From an uncultured Oscillospiraceae bacterium (GTDB lineage Bacteria; Bacillota; Clostridia; Oscillospirales; Ruminococcaceae), in the NCBI GenBank assembly GCA_934438055.1, contig CAKSAY010000011.1:1-26887 (forward strand): 26,887 bases of DNA. The letters run 5' to 3'. The translations under genes and the position numbers were made by a program. Of this stretch, positions 16,276 through 24,630 are shown piece after piece (position 1 is the stretch's first letter; each line of letters starts with the position of its first letter). Under the pieces are notes generated by a model, which was not told where the DNA came from, made no database searches, and worked only from the letters and a program-made list of their open reading frames with translations.

Positions 16276-17514
16276 TTAGGATGGATATTCCTGTTTTTTT
16301 GGAAGAATCGTTTTTTGTAATATCAGGTATAGCATGATTACAAAAACAACGCAATTGATTAATGAAAAACATTGTTGCACAGTGGGCAACCAGTTTTCAA
16401 AGATTTCGCCATAATTATAGGAAAAGAGCACCCATGCTTGGTTGACGAATGTAATTGTCATGATGATAAAGTAGAATATGAGATATATCCTTTCTCGGCA
16501 GAGAATCCAGCACAAAAAGAGCAGCATGAGCACGGGAAGTTGATATCGTTCGTGCATTTGCGTTGTAAAAAGAAAGATAGCGTTCATATAAAGCGTGGCT
16601 GGAATGCATGCTGGGATTTTACGGGCAGATACCCTCATCCATACATAAAAGAAAAACAGTCCTAATAAAATCAAAACAGTGATGCAGGAGGAAAGAGTTT
16701 GATAAGAAACGGTTCCTAAAAAGGGCTGTGATGCGTCTGAAAAATTGAGGGAAGGAGAGAGACCGTAGAGGTTAAAAGCATTGAGATTTATGTAGGGATA
16801 AGAACCAAAACCGCTAAGATAGATTGAGGGCGCCAGCATGAGTTGTTTTGACCCTATCATAAAGGGCAGCCATCCGAGGAGCCCTGTTGCAAGCCCTGCC
16901 AGCAGAGCTTTTATCCATTTGTTTGGAGAATAATAAAAAAGGAGCTCAAACAGAACAACAGGGGCAAGATAACACATTTGCAGCTTGGTAAGACAGCCCA
17001 ATGCGAAAAAAATGAGTGCAGAGATGGGACGTTTTTTTGCAAACATGAGAAAGGTTAACAGAATAAAAAACAAGAGCATGGCGTCAGTCTGCCCCCAACA
17101 TGAGGCATTAAAAATAACTGAAATGTTTAAAGCCCAAACGATTGATGCTGTGAGCGCAAATTTTTTTGACTCTTTTTGCAGCGACGCATAAATGACCACA
17201 ATGCTGCCCACATCAAACAGAATGGGGATGATTTTTAAAAGCAACATGAGCAGAGCCTGCATTGAGTTTGCATAAGCAAAGGACAATGGATGGCTTAACA
17301 GAAAGAGCAGCGCGGGAAACAGAGGAGGATAATCAAGAGAGGAGATATGACTATAACAGTTAAAAAATCCCTCTTGCATTTGCAAAGCCCAATCGAGATT
17401 AAACGGGATGATGTCTACAGGGTTATAATACAGCGCGCCTATGAGGAGTCGAACAACAAGCGCGCCGAGCGTTAAAAAAATGATATGCTTATTTTGCAGC
17501 GGCCTTTTTTTCAT
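16276..17514 (-). CDS. GT-C fold membrane glycosyltransferase (mannosyltransferase-like)
   Basis: A 412-residue polytopic membrane protein with about ten hydrophobic helices. Early motifs are NLDWALQMQ and SLDYPPLFPALLFLL, followed by NASCWGQTDAMLLFFILL and, late, THQ-like TTQMHERYQLPVL. The YPPL, WGQxD and HERY motifs are those of integral membrane mannosyl/glucosyltransferases that use polyprenyl-phosphate sugars (GT-C group). The acceptor is unknown; a cell-surface glycan or glycolipid is likely. The start is ATG at 17514: GGGAGGAG lies just upstream, whereas a further-upstream in-frame start would overlap the NSS transporter gene. It begins 19 bases after that gene ends, so the two are probably one transcription unit. 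Confidence 0.78.
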   Translation of the reverse strand: MKKRPLQNKHIIFLTLGALVVRLLIGALYYNPVDIIPFNLDWALQMQEGFFNCYSHISSLDYPPLFPALLFLLSHPLSFAYANSMQALLMLLLKIIPILFDVGSIVVIYASLQKESKKFALTASIVWALNISVIFNASCWGQTDAMLLFFILLTFLMFAKKRPISALIFFALGCLTKLQMCYLAPVVLFELLFYYSPNKWIKALLAGLATGLLGWLPFMIGSKQLMLAPSIYLSGFGSYPYINLNAFNLYGLSPSLNFSDASQPFLGTVSYQTLSSCITVLILLGLFFFYVWMRVSARKIPACIPATLYMNAIFLFTTQMHERYQLPVLMLLFLCWILCRERIYLIFYFIIMTITFVNQAWVLFSYNYGEIFENWLPTVQQCFSLINCVVFVIMLYLILQKTILPKKQEYPS

Positions 17515-17533
17515 TATGCTCCTCCCAGTCTGT

Positions 17534-18913
17534 TTAGAAAAACTTGGATAGATAACCTTGAATAAAGATAAAGACAATGATAATCGGCAAGATATATGCT
17601 AGGTAGAATCGAATCTTTGGAGTTAACTTGACGCCCGAGCCGGTGTTGACTTCTTTTAAAAATGCGTCGAAGCCCCAACCATAGCGATGTGTGCAGAATA
17701 GCACATAGACCAAGGCGCCTAAAGGAAGCAGGTTGTTGCTTACGATAAAATCTTCAAGATCCAAAATGGTGCTTCCTGCGCCAAGCGGCTGCACGTTGGA
17801 GAGAAGATTGAATCCCCAAGCGGTTGGCAGCGAAAGAATGAGCAGGAGAATGAGGTTGACAACAACTGACTTTTTACGACTCCAATTCCATTTGTCAATG
17901 CCAAAGGAGACGATGTTTTCAAAAACGGCAATAATGGTTGACAGGGCGGCAAAGGAGAGAAACACGAAAAAGAGCGCGCCAAAAATACTTCCGCCGGCCA
18001 TTTCATTAAAAATGTTGGGGAGTGTCACAAACACCAAGTTAGGACCACTGTCCGGCTGCACACCAAAGGCAAAACAGGCGGGGAAGACAATTAAGCCGGA
18101 GATGAGAGCAACAGATGTGTCTAACACGGTGATTCGTAGAGCTTCTCCGGTTAATGTGTGGTTTTTATCGATGTAGCTTCCAAAAATAGACATTGATCCG
18201 ATTCCTATGCTAAGCGTGAAAAATGCCTGCCCCATTGCTGCAAAAATGCAGTCTGAGATGCCTGCTTCTTCCATCCGCTGTACAGACGGTATTAAATAAA
18301 AAGCCAGCCCATCAAGCGATCCAGGCAAAAACAACACATACACCACGAGAACCACCAGTATAGCGAGCAGGAAAATCATCATCCATTTTGTAATTCGCTC
18401 CACGCCGTTTTTTAGGCCTAAAGAGCAGACGAAAAAGCCGAGAATGACGGCAATTACCATCCAAAAGGTGTTGGTGAGGGGGTTGGAGGTCACATCTGTG
18501 AAAACTTGTGCCACTTCTTGCGGCGTTTTGTCTGAAAAAGACCCGGTTAAAGCTCTTGCACAATAGCATAATATCCAACCGCCTATTGTTGTGTAAAACA
18601 TCATTAAAAGGTAGTTGCCCGCCATGCCCACATAGCTAAAAAGAGGCCATTTTGAGTGACGCGGCGCCAATCGTTCAAAGGAAGTGGCAATGCTTTGTTT
18701 GCTCGCTCGTCCTACTGCTAACTCCATTACGAGAATGGGTAGACCTAAAAGTACCAGGAAAATTAGATAAAGAAATACAAAGGCGCCTCCGCCGTATTCT
18801 CCTACCACATAAGGAAATCGCCAAACATTTCCCAATCCGATAGCACAGCCTGCCGAAATCAAAATAAACCCCAGACGGGAAGAAAAACGCTCTCTGTTTT
18901 TATCGTCGTTCAT
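17534..18913 (-). CDS. Sodium-dependent amino-acid transporter, NSS/SNF family
   Basis: A 459-residue membrane protein of the LeuT/MhsT family with about eleven transmembrane helices. The first helix carries the family signature ISAGCAIGLGNVWRFPYVV, with the unwound GLGN region that binds Na+ and substrate. Later come GGGAFVFLYL, GQAFFTLSIGIGSMSIFGSY (helix 6) and the SFAALSTIIAVFENI stretch (helix 8, Na2 site). Such proteins import amino acids with Na+; the substrate cannot be told. ATG at 18913 is chosen over an earlier in-frame start because AAAGGATG precedes it and homologues begin near MNDDKNRERFSSRLG. The 186-base gap to the HIT gene holds no clear gene. Confidence 0.92.
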   Translation of the reverse strand: MNDDKNRERFSSRLGFILISAGCAIGLGNVWRFPYVVGEYGGGAFVFLYLIFLVLLGLPILVMELAVGRASKQSIATSFERLAPRHSKWPLFSYVGMAGNYLLMMFYTTIGGWILCYCARALTGSFSDKTPQEVAQVFTDVTSNPLTNTFWMVIAVILGFFVCSLGLKNGVERITKWMMIFLLAILVVLVVYVLFLPGSLDGLAFYLIPSVQRMEEAGISDCIFAAMGQAFFTLSIGIGSMSIFGSYIDKNHTLTGEALRITVLDTSVALISGLIVFPACFAFGVQPDSGPNLVFVTLPNIFNEMAGGSIFGALFFVFLSFAALSTIIAVFENIVSFGIDKWNWSRKKSVVVNLILLLILSLPTAWGFNLLSNVQPLGAGSTILDLEDFIVSNNLLPLGALVYVLFCTHRYGWGFDAFLKEVNTGSGVKLTPKIRFYLAYILPIIIVFIFIQGYLSKFF

Positions 18914-19099
18914 CTTATGACATCCTTTCAAAGCAGGCGCATTGCAGAGTTTGGCTATGAATTGTAGGCAATTCAATCATCTTTCAAGCAGGAGATTCTG
19001 CACATTTTGTTTTGCATGTCTCTTGACTTTAGCAACCACAGCGCTCACTGCACATTTTTGCAGCGGCGGCGGTGTTGGCGCATCTGTTATCAGTGGGGT

Positions 19100-19441
19100 T
19101 TAGCCCGGCGGCCAATTCATTGTTCTTCCGCCTAGCAGGTGAAAATGCAGATGCAAAACCGTTTGCCCGCCGTCTTTTCCACAATTGCAGACCACTCGAT
19201 AGCCATCGGTTAGCTCCAATGATGTTGCAAGCTTTTGAATGACCGAGAAGATATGCGCGACCATTGCTCCGTCTTTTTTCTCAAGCATTTGGATGCTTTG
19301 GATGTGTTCTTTGGGAATCACCAGAATGTGAACGGGTGCTTGGGGGTCTACATCATAAAAGGCGAGCGTTTTGTCGTCTTCATATACTTTTTTGCATGGT
19401 ATTTCGCCTGCGATGATTTTACAAAATAAACAATCTTGCAT
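19100..19441 (-). CDS. Histidine triad (HIT) nucleotide-binding protein
   Basis: A 113-residue HIT-family protein of the Hint/PKCI branch. It has the N-terminal Cys pair in DCLFCKIIAGEIP, the sheet segment APVHILVIPKEHI, and the triad HLHFHLLGGRTMNWPPG at the C-terminus, with the catalytic histidine in the middle. Family members hydrolyse nucleoside phosphoramidates and acyl- or aminoacyl-adenylates. The start is ATG at 19441, six bases after GAGG; a TTG two codons earlier is less likely. It is monocistronic, with a promoter at 19569-19597 and about 120 bases of leader. Its neighbour upstream is alaS, separated by a terminator. Confidence 0.93.
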   Translation of the reverse strand: MQDCLFCKIIAGEIPCKKVYEDDKTLAFYDVDPQAPVHILVIPKEHIQSIQMLEKKDGAMVAHIFSVIQKLATSLELTDGYRVVCNCGKDGGQTVLHLHFHLLGGRTMNWPPG

Positions 19442-19568
19442 AGACAACCTCTTTCCTTTTTGGTTTAATATTCTTCACATGATGCATACTTTTGTCTTCT
19501 GTAAAAGATTTTTGATTGATAAGAGAAGCAGAAATTATAGTAGTATATAAGTGGGGGTGCCTTTTGCT

Positions 19569-19597
19569 ATTATACCAAAAAATGTTAGTCTTAGCAA
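19569..19597 (-). promoter_or_regulatory. Promoter of the HIT gene
   Basis: On the minus strand TTGCTA and TATAAT are 17 bases apart. A start near 19562 gives a leader of about 120 bases. The remaining gap (19448-19853) contains only this promoter and the bidirectional terminator at 19724-19760. Confidence 0.65.
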
Positions 19598-19723
19598 GTA
19601 GTCTTCATTTTTGTAGTATGTGCATTTTGCTTGCTATCTTTCATTGCAGAAATAGACTTTGTAATTCACATGCAATAGCAGTTTTTAGCACAAGACGCTG
19701 TTAGAGAGAATAAACGACAGAAT

Positions 19724-19760
19724 AAAAATCCCGTAGGCTTTATGCGTTACGGGATTTTTA
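19724..19760. terminator. Terminator downstream of alaS
   Basis: ATCCCGTA (19728-19735) and TACGGGAT (19748-19755) form a stem flanked by an A run and a T run, so either strand can use it. It lies about 95 bases past the alaS stop. The 28-base core matches the reverse complement of 15147-15174 at about 26 of 28 positions. Confidence 0.85.
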
Positions 19761-19853
19761 TAAGAGAATATTAGAGCAAGTTTGAACGGAATTCATTTGT
19801 TGTTGAGCAAAATGCCTCTAACACAAAGTTTTTTTCACAGAGGTTGTGAGAAG

Positions 19854-22496
19854 TTATTCCATTAAATTTTGTACGATAATTGGAAGCTGTGCCAGGGCCT
19901 CGTCGATTTGAAAAATTTGATTTACGCCGGCCATAGCGCTGTCCGGCCTGCCGCCGCCTTTTCCTCCGGCTAGAGCCGCCACCTGTTTGACGATCATACC
20001 TGCATGAGCACCCATCTTTACAGCAGAAGGGGTGGCCACTGCTAAAAGCGTTCCTTTTCCCTCTACAATTCCTGCGAAAACAGCGATCATGGGTTCCTCG
20101 TTTGCTTTAATGCGATCGCCCATTTCCCGCAGAGATGGAACATCTGTGCCATTTAGAGAGGCGGAGATTAATTTGATGCCGCAGACTGATAGGTTAGACG
20201 CGTCTACAAGATTTTTGAGCTTAGCAGTGGCAGCCTGACGATTTAACTGTTCGATCTTCTTGTCTTTTTCTCGCAGCTCTTTTTGCATTGCTTTGCAGCG
20301 GGTGGGCATCTCTGCAACATTTTGCACCTTGAGTGCACCTGCTGTTGCAGAGACTAAGTTTTGCATATTGCTCATAAAGTTTAACACGCCTGTTCCTGTA
20401 GTGGCTTCTATTCGACGGGTTCCCGCTGAAGCAGACGTTTCAGAGAGGATTTTAAACAGACCAAGCTTTGCGGTGCTGTCAACATGACAGCCGCCGCATA
20501 ACTCTATGGAAAAGCCGCCGATGTCCACAACGCGCACGATTTCTCCGTATTTTTCTCCAAACAAAGCCATGGCGCCTTTTTTGCGTGCTGATTCAATGTC
20601 AGTTTCATAGATTGAGACAGGGAGAGAGGAGAGAATTTTTTCATTCACCAATGCCTCGACCTTTTGCAATTCTTCTGTTGTGAGCGCGGCAAAGTGATTA
20701 AAATCGAATCGAAGCCGTGCATCATCCACCAATTGTCCCGCTTGGTGAACGTGTGTTCCCAACACCTGCTGCAGAGTCTTTTGCAATAGATGAGCAGCTG
20801 TGTGATTTCTGGCAATTGACCAGCGACTCTGTTCGTCAATGGTAAGTTTTCCGTTCATTCCAACGCAGAGTGTGCCCGTTAGAATAACGCCCTTGTGAAC
20901 AAAATGCCCTGAAGGCGCTTTTTGGCAGTCTATTATTTTTACAACAAGGTTTTGGTGAGAAAAAACGCCGCGATCGCCGATTTGACCGCCGCTTTGCGCA
21001 TAAAACGGTGTTCTATCAAAGATAAGCTCCACATTCTGATTTTCACCGGCTTTTTCTTCGCTCTTTCCATCCACAAACAACTCTAAAAGCGTGCTTTCGC
21101 AGGAAAAACAATCATATCCGACAAATTCGGTTATTGGGGCGTTGATTTGAAGATTATCGTCATTCCATGCAATGGTGGACGAACGAGCCGCTGTGCGTGC
21201 TCTTGCCTTTTGCTCTTTCATCAAACGGCTAAAACCATCTTCATCAATGCCTATATTTCTTTCTTGCGCTATTTCTTGAACCATATCGAAGGGAAATCCA
21301 TAGGTATCGCAAAGCTTAAAAATATCTTCACCGGGGATGGTCTTTGATTGACCTAGCTGACTGTCAAAATAGTCTATCATTTCATTGAGCATGTTCATGC
21401 CGCGGTCGATAATTCTGTAGAAGCTCTCTTCTTCTGCTTGAATAATCTTCTTAATATAATCTTCGTTTTCACCCAGTTCAGGGTAGGCATCACGATTTTC
21501 AATGATAACTGTTTGTGCGATTTCTGCAAGAAAAAGATGATTGATCCCTAAGAATTTACCATTCCTTGCCGCACGGCGAATCAGTCTTCTTAAAACATAT
21601 TCTCGTCCTTCATTTCCCGGAATTACGCCGTCTCCAATTAAGAAAACAATACTTCTGATATGGTCGGTGATGATGCGGATGGATACGTCTGTGTATTCAT
21701 CCTTGCCATATTCGACTTTTGCAATGTTTGTGATCTTTTCAATAATATTATGAATGGTGTCAACCTCGAACAGGTTGTCAACACCTTGCAAAATGCAGGC
21801 CAGACGCTCAAGGCCAAGCCCTGTGTCTATATTAGGGTGCGTCATAGGGGTATAGTTTCCGTTACCGTCGCTATTATATTGTGAAAAGACAAGGTTCCAA
21901 AATTCTACGAATCTATCACAGTCGCAGCCAACGCCGCAGTCTTTCCGACCGCAGCCTTTGTCTTCCCCACGATCAAAATATAATTCAGAGCAAGGGCCGC
22001 ACGGTCCTGAACCGATTTCCCAAAAGTTATCTTCTTTTCCCAGTCTGACAATATGAGAGGGATCTACACCTCTATGCTTTGTCCATATTTCATAAGCCTC
22101 GTCATCATCTTGGTAAATAGAAACCCAGATTTTATCAATTGGCAACTCTAACTTTTTTGTGACAAACTCCCATGCCCATGTTGTTGCTTCTTCTTTGAAA
22201 TAGTCTCCAAAAGAAAAGTTTCCCAACATCTCAAAAAAGGTTCCATGACGCGAGGTCTTACCAACACGCTCAATGTCGGGTGTGCGGATGCACTTTTGGC
22301 AGGTGGTCACTCTATTGTTTGGGGGAGTTTCTTGCCCTAAAAACCATTTTTTCATCGGCGCCATGCCGGAATTAATTAGCAGCAGACTTTTATCGTCCTG
22401 CGGAATGAGAGGGAAGCTGTTGAGCCTTTTATGCCCTTTTTCTTCAAAAAAGCTTAAGAATTCTTCTCGAATTTTATTTAAACCCATCCATTTCAT
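19854..22496 (-). CDS. alaS: Alanyl-tRNA synthetase
   Basis: An 880-residue, full-length class II aminoacyl-tRNA synthetase charging tRNA-Ala. The catalytic core opens MKWMGLNKIREEFLSFFEEK and contains NRVTTCQKCIRTPDIERVG, motif 2 region RHGTFFEMLGNFSFGDYFK, and LDTGLGLERL-like DTGLGLERLA (motif 3). The editing domain has HTAAHLL (about residue 564) and CGGCHVD (about 667), the zinc ligands that clear Ser/Gly mischarging. The DHHA1-type C-terminus includes GGKGGGRPDSAMAG. The start is ATG at 22496, with GGAGG nine bases upstream. Two tRNA-Ala genes lie 3.8 kb away. Expression is probably governed by the promoter at 22628-22656 and the leader terminator. Confidence 0.97.
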   Translation of the reverse strand: MKWMGLNKIREEFLSFFEEKGHKRLNSFPLIPQDDKSLLLINSGMAPMKKWFLGQETPPNNRVTTCQKCIRTPDIERVGKTSRHGTFFEMLGNFSFGDYFKEEATTWAWEFVTKKLELPIDKIWVSIYQDDDEAYEIWTKHRGVDPSHIVRLGKEDNFWEIGSGPCGPCSELYFDRGEDKGCGRKDCGVGCDCDRFVEFWNLVFSQYNSDGNGNYTPMTHPNIDTGLGLERLACILQGVDNLFEVDTIHNIIEKITNIAKVEYGKDEYTDVSIRIITDHIRSIVFLIGDGVIPGNEGREYVLRRLIRRAARNGKFLGINHLFLAEIAQTVIIENRDAYPELGENEDYIKKIIQAEEESFYRIIDRGMNMLNEMIDYFDSQLGQSKTIPGEDIFKLCDTYGFPFDMVQEIAQERNIGIDEDGFSRLMKEQKARARTAARSSTIAWNDDNLQINAPITEFVGYDCFSCESTLLELFVDGKSEEKAGENQNVELIFDRTPFYAQSGGQIGDRGVFSHQNLVVKIIDCQKAPSGHFVHKGVILTGTLCVGMNGKLTIDEQSRWSIARNHTAAHLLQKTLQQVLGTHVHQAGQLVDDARLRFDFNHFAALTTEELQKVEALVNEKILSSLPVSIYETDIESARKKGAMALFGEKYGEIVRVVDIGGFSIELCGGCHVDSTAKLGLFKILSETSASAGTRRIEATTGTGVLNFMSNMQNLVSATAGALKVQNVAEMPTRCKAMQKELREKDKKIEQLNRQAATAKLKNLVDASNLSVCGIKLISASLNGTDVPSLREMGDRIKANEEPMIAVFAGIVEGKGTLLAVATPSAVKMGAHAGMIVKQVAALAGGKGGGRPDSAMAGVNQIFQIDEALAQLPIIVQNLME

Positions 22497-22521
22497 GAAT
22501 ACCGTCCTCCAATTTTATGAT

Positions 22522-22555
22522 AAAAAAATGGTTCTCGCCCTGATTTGACGAGAAC
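22522..22555 (-). terminator. Terminator in the alaS leader (attenuator)
   Basis: On the minus strand GTTCTCG and CGAGAAC (7 base pairs, 11-base loop) are followed by CA and a seven-T run, between the alaS promoter and the ribosome site. Such a structure before the gene implies regulated read-through. The leader also has AAGAAC (22567-22572), which could pair with GTTCT and open the stem, and an AAGGC/GCCTT hairpin. Confidence 0.75.
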
Positions 22556-22627
22556 GCAAAAATATTGTTCTTAAAGGCCTATTAGAAAGCCTTCTATACA
22601 GTCTCACAAAGCATAAACACTACTCAT

Positions 22628-22656
22628 ATTATACTGAAATAACATCTCATTGTCAA
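22628..22656 (-). promoter_or_regulatory. Promoter of alaS
   Basis: A perfect consensus on the minus strand: TTGACA, 17 bases, TATAAT. Transcription should start near 22621, giving a leader of about 125 bases containing the terminator at 22522-22555. Confidence 0.85.
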
Positions 22657-22701
22657 CAATACAATAAGAGGATTTTTAGTAAGACTCTAAAGTGTTTTTT
22701 A

Positions 22702-23592
22702 CTATTCTTCTGTGGGAGTTTGCAGATTTTGTTCGTCCTGCACGGGAGAAGAATCATCATGATTTTGCTGCTCTGTTTCAAAAGCTGGTGCATCAATGGA
22801 TGATTGTGATGAAGCAGTTACGTCATTTGGCATTGGCTCTGAAGATGGATTGATGCTTGGTGATGGAGCGGCTTGCCCATAAGGATTTGCAGTAAATCCA
22901 TTATATTGATTTGAAAGCACTTTGTTCGGCGTGTTTTTATAACATGACAGAATGAATATCGGCGCAATAAAATCCAAACCAAGGAGAATGGTGAAGATGG
23001 TGGACAAAAGCGTGTAGATTGTTATGCGTGAACCTGCATATTCTTTAAACACGCGATACCAGCTGAGAATGTTGACAATCAATTTCCAGATGGCAAAAGC
23101 AGCGGTTAAAATGAAGATGAAACCCCCAACGAGCACCGGAATAGTATACTTTGTAACAATAGTTGCAATAAAGGGCTCGATTAAATCGTCATATCCCATC
23201 ATAGCGTACTGCATTAGAGGTTGCAAAGAGCCAAGCAAAGAGATGCAGATGGGGAGGAGCAACAACAAACCGACTACTACGCCTATTGTTGTTAGAATTG
23301 ACAGGACGAACAGTGTGACTCCACGCCCTTTGCGTTTTCCATAATCGTTGTCAATTTCATCAGCAACTTTTCCAAAGAGATAATAACGAGCAAAAGGAAT
23401 CCATGCCAGATAGACATGTTTACGTCCTCTTTTTTTACTGAGTTTTGTATAGGCGATTCCGTTTAAAATATAGCCACTCAGATATATGGCGAAAAACACC
23501 AAGGCAAAGACTGCGATAAAGGCGCTGACTACTAAGAAAATTTCATTCATCAAAACAGTATAATCTACATTTGATATGTAAGGACTTTGCAT
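22702..23592 (-). CDS. Uncharacterised membrane protein with acidic Pro/Ser/Gln tail (paralogue 1)
   Basis: A 296-residue protein with an extracellular-type N-terminus, one hydrophobic helix, the cytosolic-looking motif YTKLSKKRGRKHVYLAWIPF and YLFGKVADEID, then about four more helices and a hydrophilic tail of about 65 residues rich in Pro, Ser, Gln and acidic residues. The KVADEI/DINxNY and LAWIPF blocks recur in the adjacent gene, so the two are paralogues. I do not recognise a characterised family; similar proteins are common in Clostridia. ATG at 23592 has GGAGGAG seven bases upstream. It follows the paralogue by 100 bases, including a small inverted repeat, and is probably in the same operon. 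Confidence 0.8.
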   Translation of the reverse strand: MQSPYISNVDYTVLMNEIFLVVSAFIAVFALVFFAIYLSGYILNGIAYTKLSKKRGRKHVYLAWIPFARYYLFGKVADEIDNDYGKRKGRGVTLFVLSILTTIGVVVGLLLLLPICISLLGSLQPLMQYAMMGYDDLIEPFIATIVTKYTIPVLVGGFIFILTAAFAIWKLIVNILSWYRVFKEYAGSRITIYTLLSTIFTILLGLDFIAPIFILSCYKNTPNKVLSNQYNGFTANPYGQAAPSPSINPSSEPMPNDVTASSQSSIDAPAFETEQQNHDDSSPVQDEQNLQTPTEE

Positions 23593-23621
23593 ATAGTTTC
23601 TCCTCCGTATTGTATTTTATA

Positions 23622-23644
23622 GAACAATATATTTTTTATTGTTC
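23622..23644 (-). repeat. Inverted repeat between the paralogous membrane-protein genes
   Basis: GAACAAT (23622-23628) and ATTGTTC (23638-23644) form a 7-base-pair hairpin with an AT-only loop about 30 bases before the second gene. It lacks a following U tract, so it may set the relative levels of the two genes by mRNA processing or be incidental. Confidence 0.4.
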
Positions 23645-23692
23645 CTACTGTGGAAAGCAGCACAAGTTTGCGCAGATTCAGCGTTTTCTTCT

Positions 23693-24319
23693 TTAAAAAA
23701 GCTTATTTGGATCATAAGAACGCTTACTGTTTAGTTCAACAAACTGCGGCGTATTTTTACTGATCATAAGAATGAGGATAGGTGCTACAAATGTTACCCC
23801 TAAAAGAATGACGCACAAAAGTGTTATAATAAGATAGATACCTGCTGAATTGGGCGCATATTCTCGAAAGACCGCATACCATGCAATAAACAAAAAAATG
23901 ATCATGACGATTGCCAAAATGCCGGTAATGGCCGTGCTAATGAGAAAAGGACGCATATCGGAGGAGGAAATGCCGGCTGCGAGTTGCTGAATCGTCTGCG
24001 TATCCATATCCGGCGTGATTTGTGAGATTACATCCGCCGCCGGGGAGAAGAGGAAAGCTGCGCCGCTGACAAACACCATGATGAAGGTAGCAATAGACAG
24101 TATAAGCATCCAAAGAGAACGATGTGTGGTTTGATGATAATTTCCGTTAATATCATCCGCCACTTTTCCTATTAAATAGGCTTTAACAATTGGGATCCAT
24201 GCAAGCCAAGAATGCTTCATTTCCCTCGAACGGGCGAGCTTCATATAGGCTAAACCGCATAGAATATATTCTGCTAGAATGAATAGAATTCCTAAAACGA
24301 CTGTGATAGTGATATACAA
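23693..24319 (-). CDS. Uncharacterised membrane protein (paralogue 2)
   Basis: A 208-residue protein with about five hydrophobic helices. Its segment GLAYMKLARSREMKHSWLAWIPIVKAYLIGKVADDINGNY aligns closely with the equivalent part of the neighbouring 296-residue protein, and the C-terminal helices and PxxILxxxKNTP ending also match. It lacks the long hydrophilic tail. The function is unknown to me. The start is TTG at 24319, supported by GGAGG six bases upstream; no nearer ATG fits. It is the first gene of a two-gene unit with the promoter at 24358-24386. Confidence 0.78.
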   Translation of the reverse strand: MYITITVVLGILFILAEYILCGLAYMKLARSREMKHSWLAWIPIVKAYLIGKVADDINGNYHQTTHRSLWMLILSIATFIMVFVSGAAFLFSPAADVISQITPDMDTQTIQQLAAGISSSDMRPFLISTAITGILAIVMIIFLFIAWYAVFREYAPNSAGIYLIITLLCVILLGVTFVAPILILMISKNTPQFVELNSKRSYDPNKLF

Positions 24320-24357
24320 TATAATCCTCCATTCTGAACTTTCTTACTATAAACTTT

Positions 24358-24386
24358 AGTATATCAGGGTGAATAACAATTGTCAA
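24358..24386 (-). promoter_or_regulatory. Promoter of the paralogous membrane-protein pair
   Basis: On the minus strand TTGACA and TATACT are 17 bases apart, a strong vegetative promoter. Transcription would start near 24351, about 30 bases before the TTG start. Confidence 0.8.
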
Positions 24387-24553
24387 CTCGAGGGATTTTC
24401 TGACCTGATGAAACAGAAATGTTGACGCAAAGTCATCGCGCAACGCACCACTTAAGACATTTGAGGACATAACGGAAAAAGGAATGCAGAAATTCTGTGA
24501 AGCTACAGGGATTTGTATGGTATGCAATCAGCATCAAAGAAGAGAGCGTGCGC

Positions 24554-24584
24554 AAAAAAACGGACGGGATAGAATCCTGCCCGT
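24554..24584 (-). terminator. Terminator of the G5/3D-domain gene
   Basis: ACGGGCAGGAT and ATCCCGTCCGT on the minus strand form an imperfect stem with a three-base loop, followed by a seven-T run. It lies about 50 bases past the stop at 24631. The rest of the 24387-24630 gap holds no gene I would accept. Confidence 0.75.
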
Positions 24585-24630
24585 TTGTAAAATGGGATTC
24601 CCATACATGACAAAAGACAAAGTGATTTTA

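Noticed and set aside
18914..19099. Small peptide gene between the HIT and NSS genes
   Set aside because: Short frames exist but none has a start codon with a ribosome site or a recognisable motif.
22556..22621. T-box riboswitch or Ala-rich leader peptide before alaS
   Set aside because: The leader is only about 125 bases, has no AGGGTGG-type antiterminator motif, and its only short frame (MLCETV) has no alanine codons.
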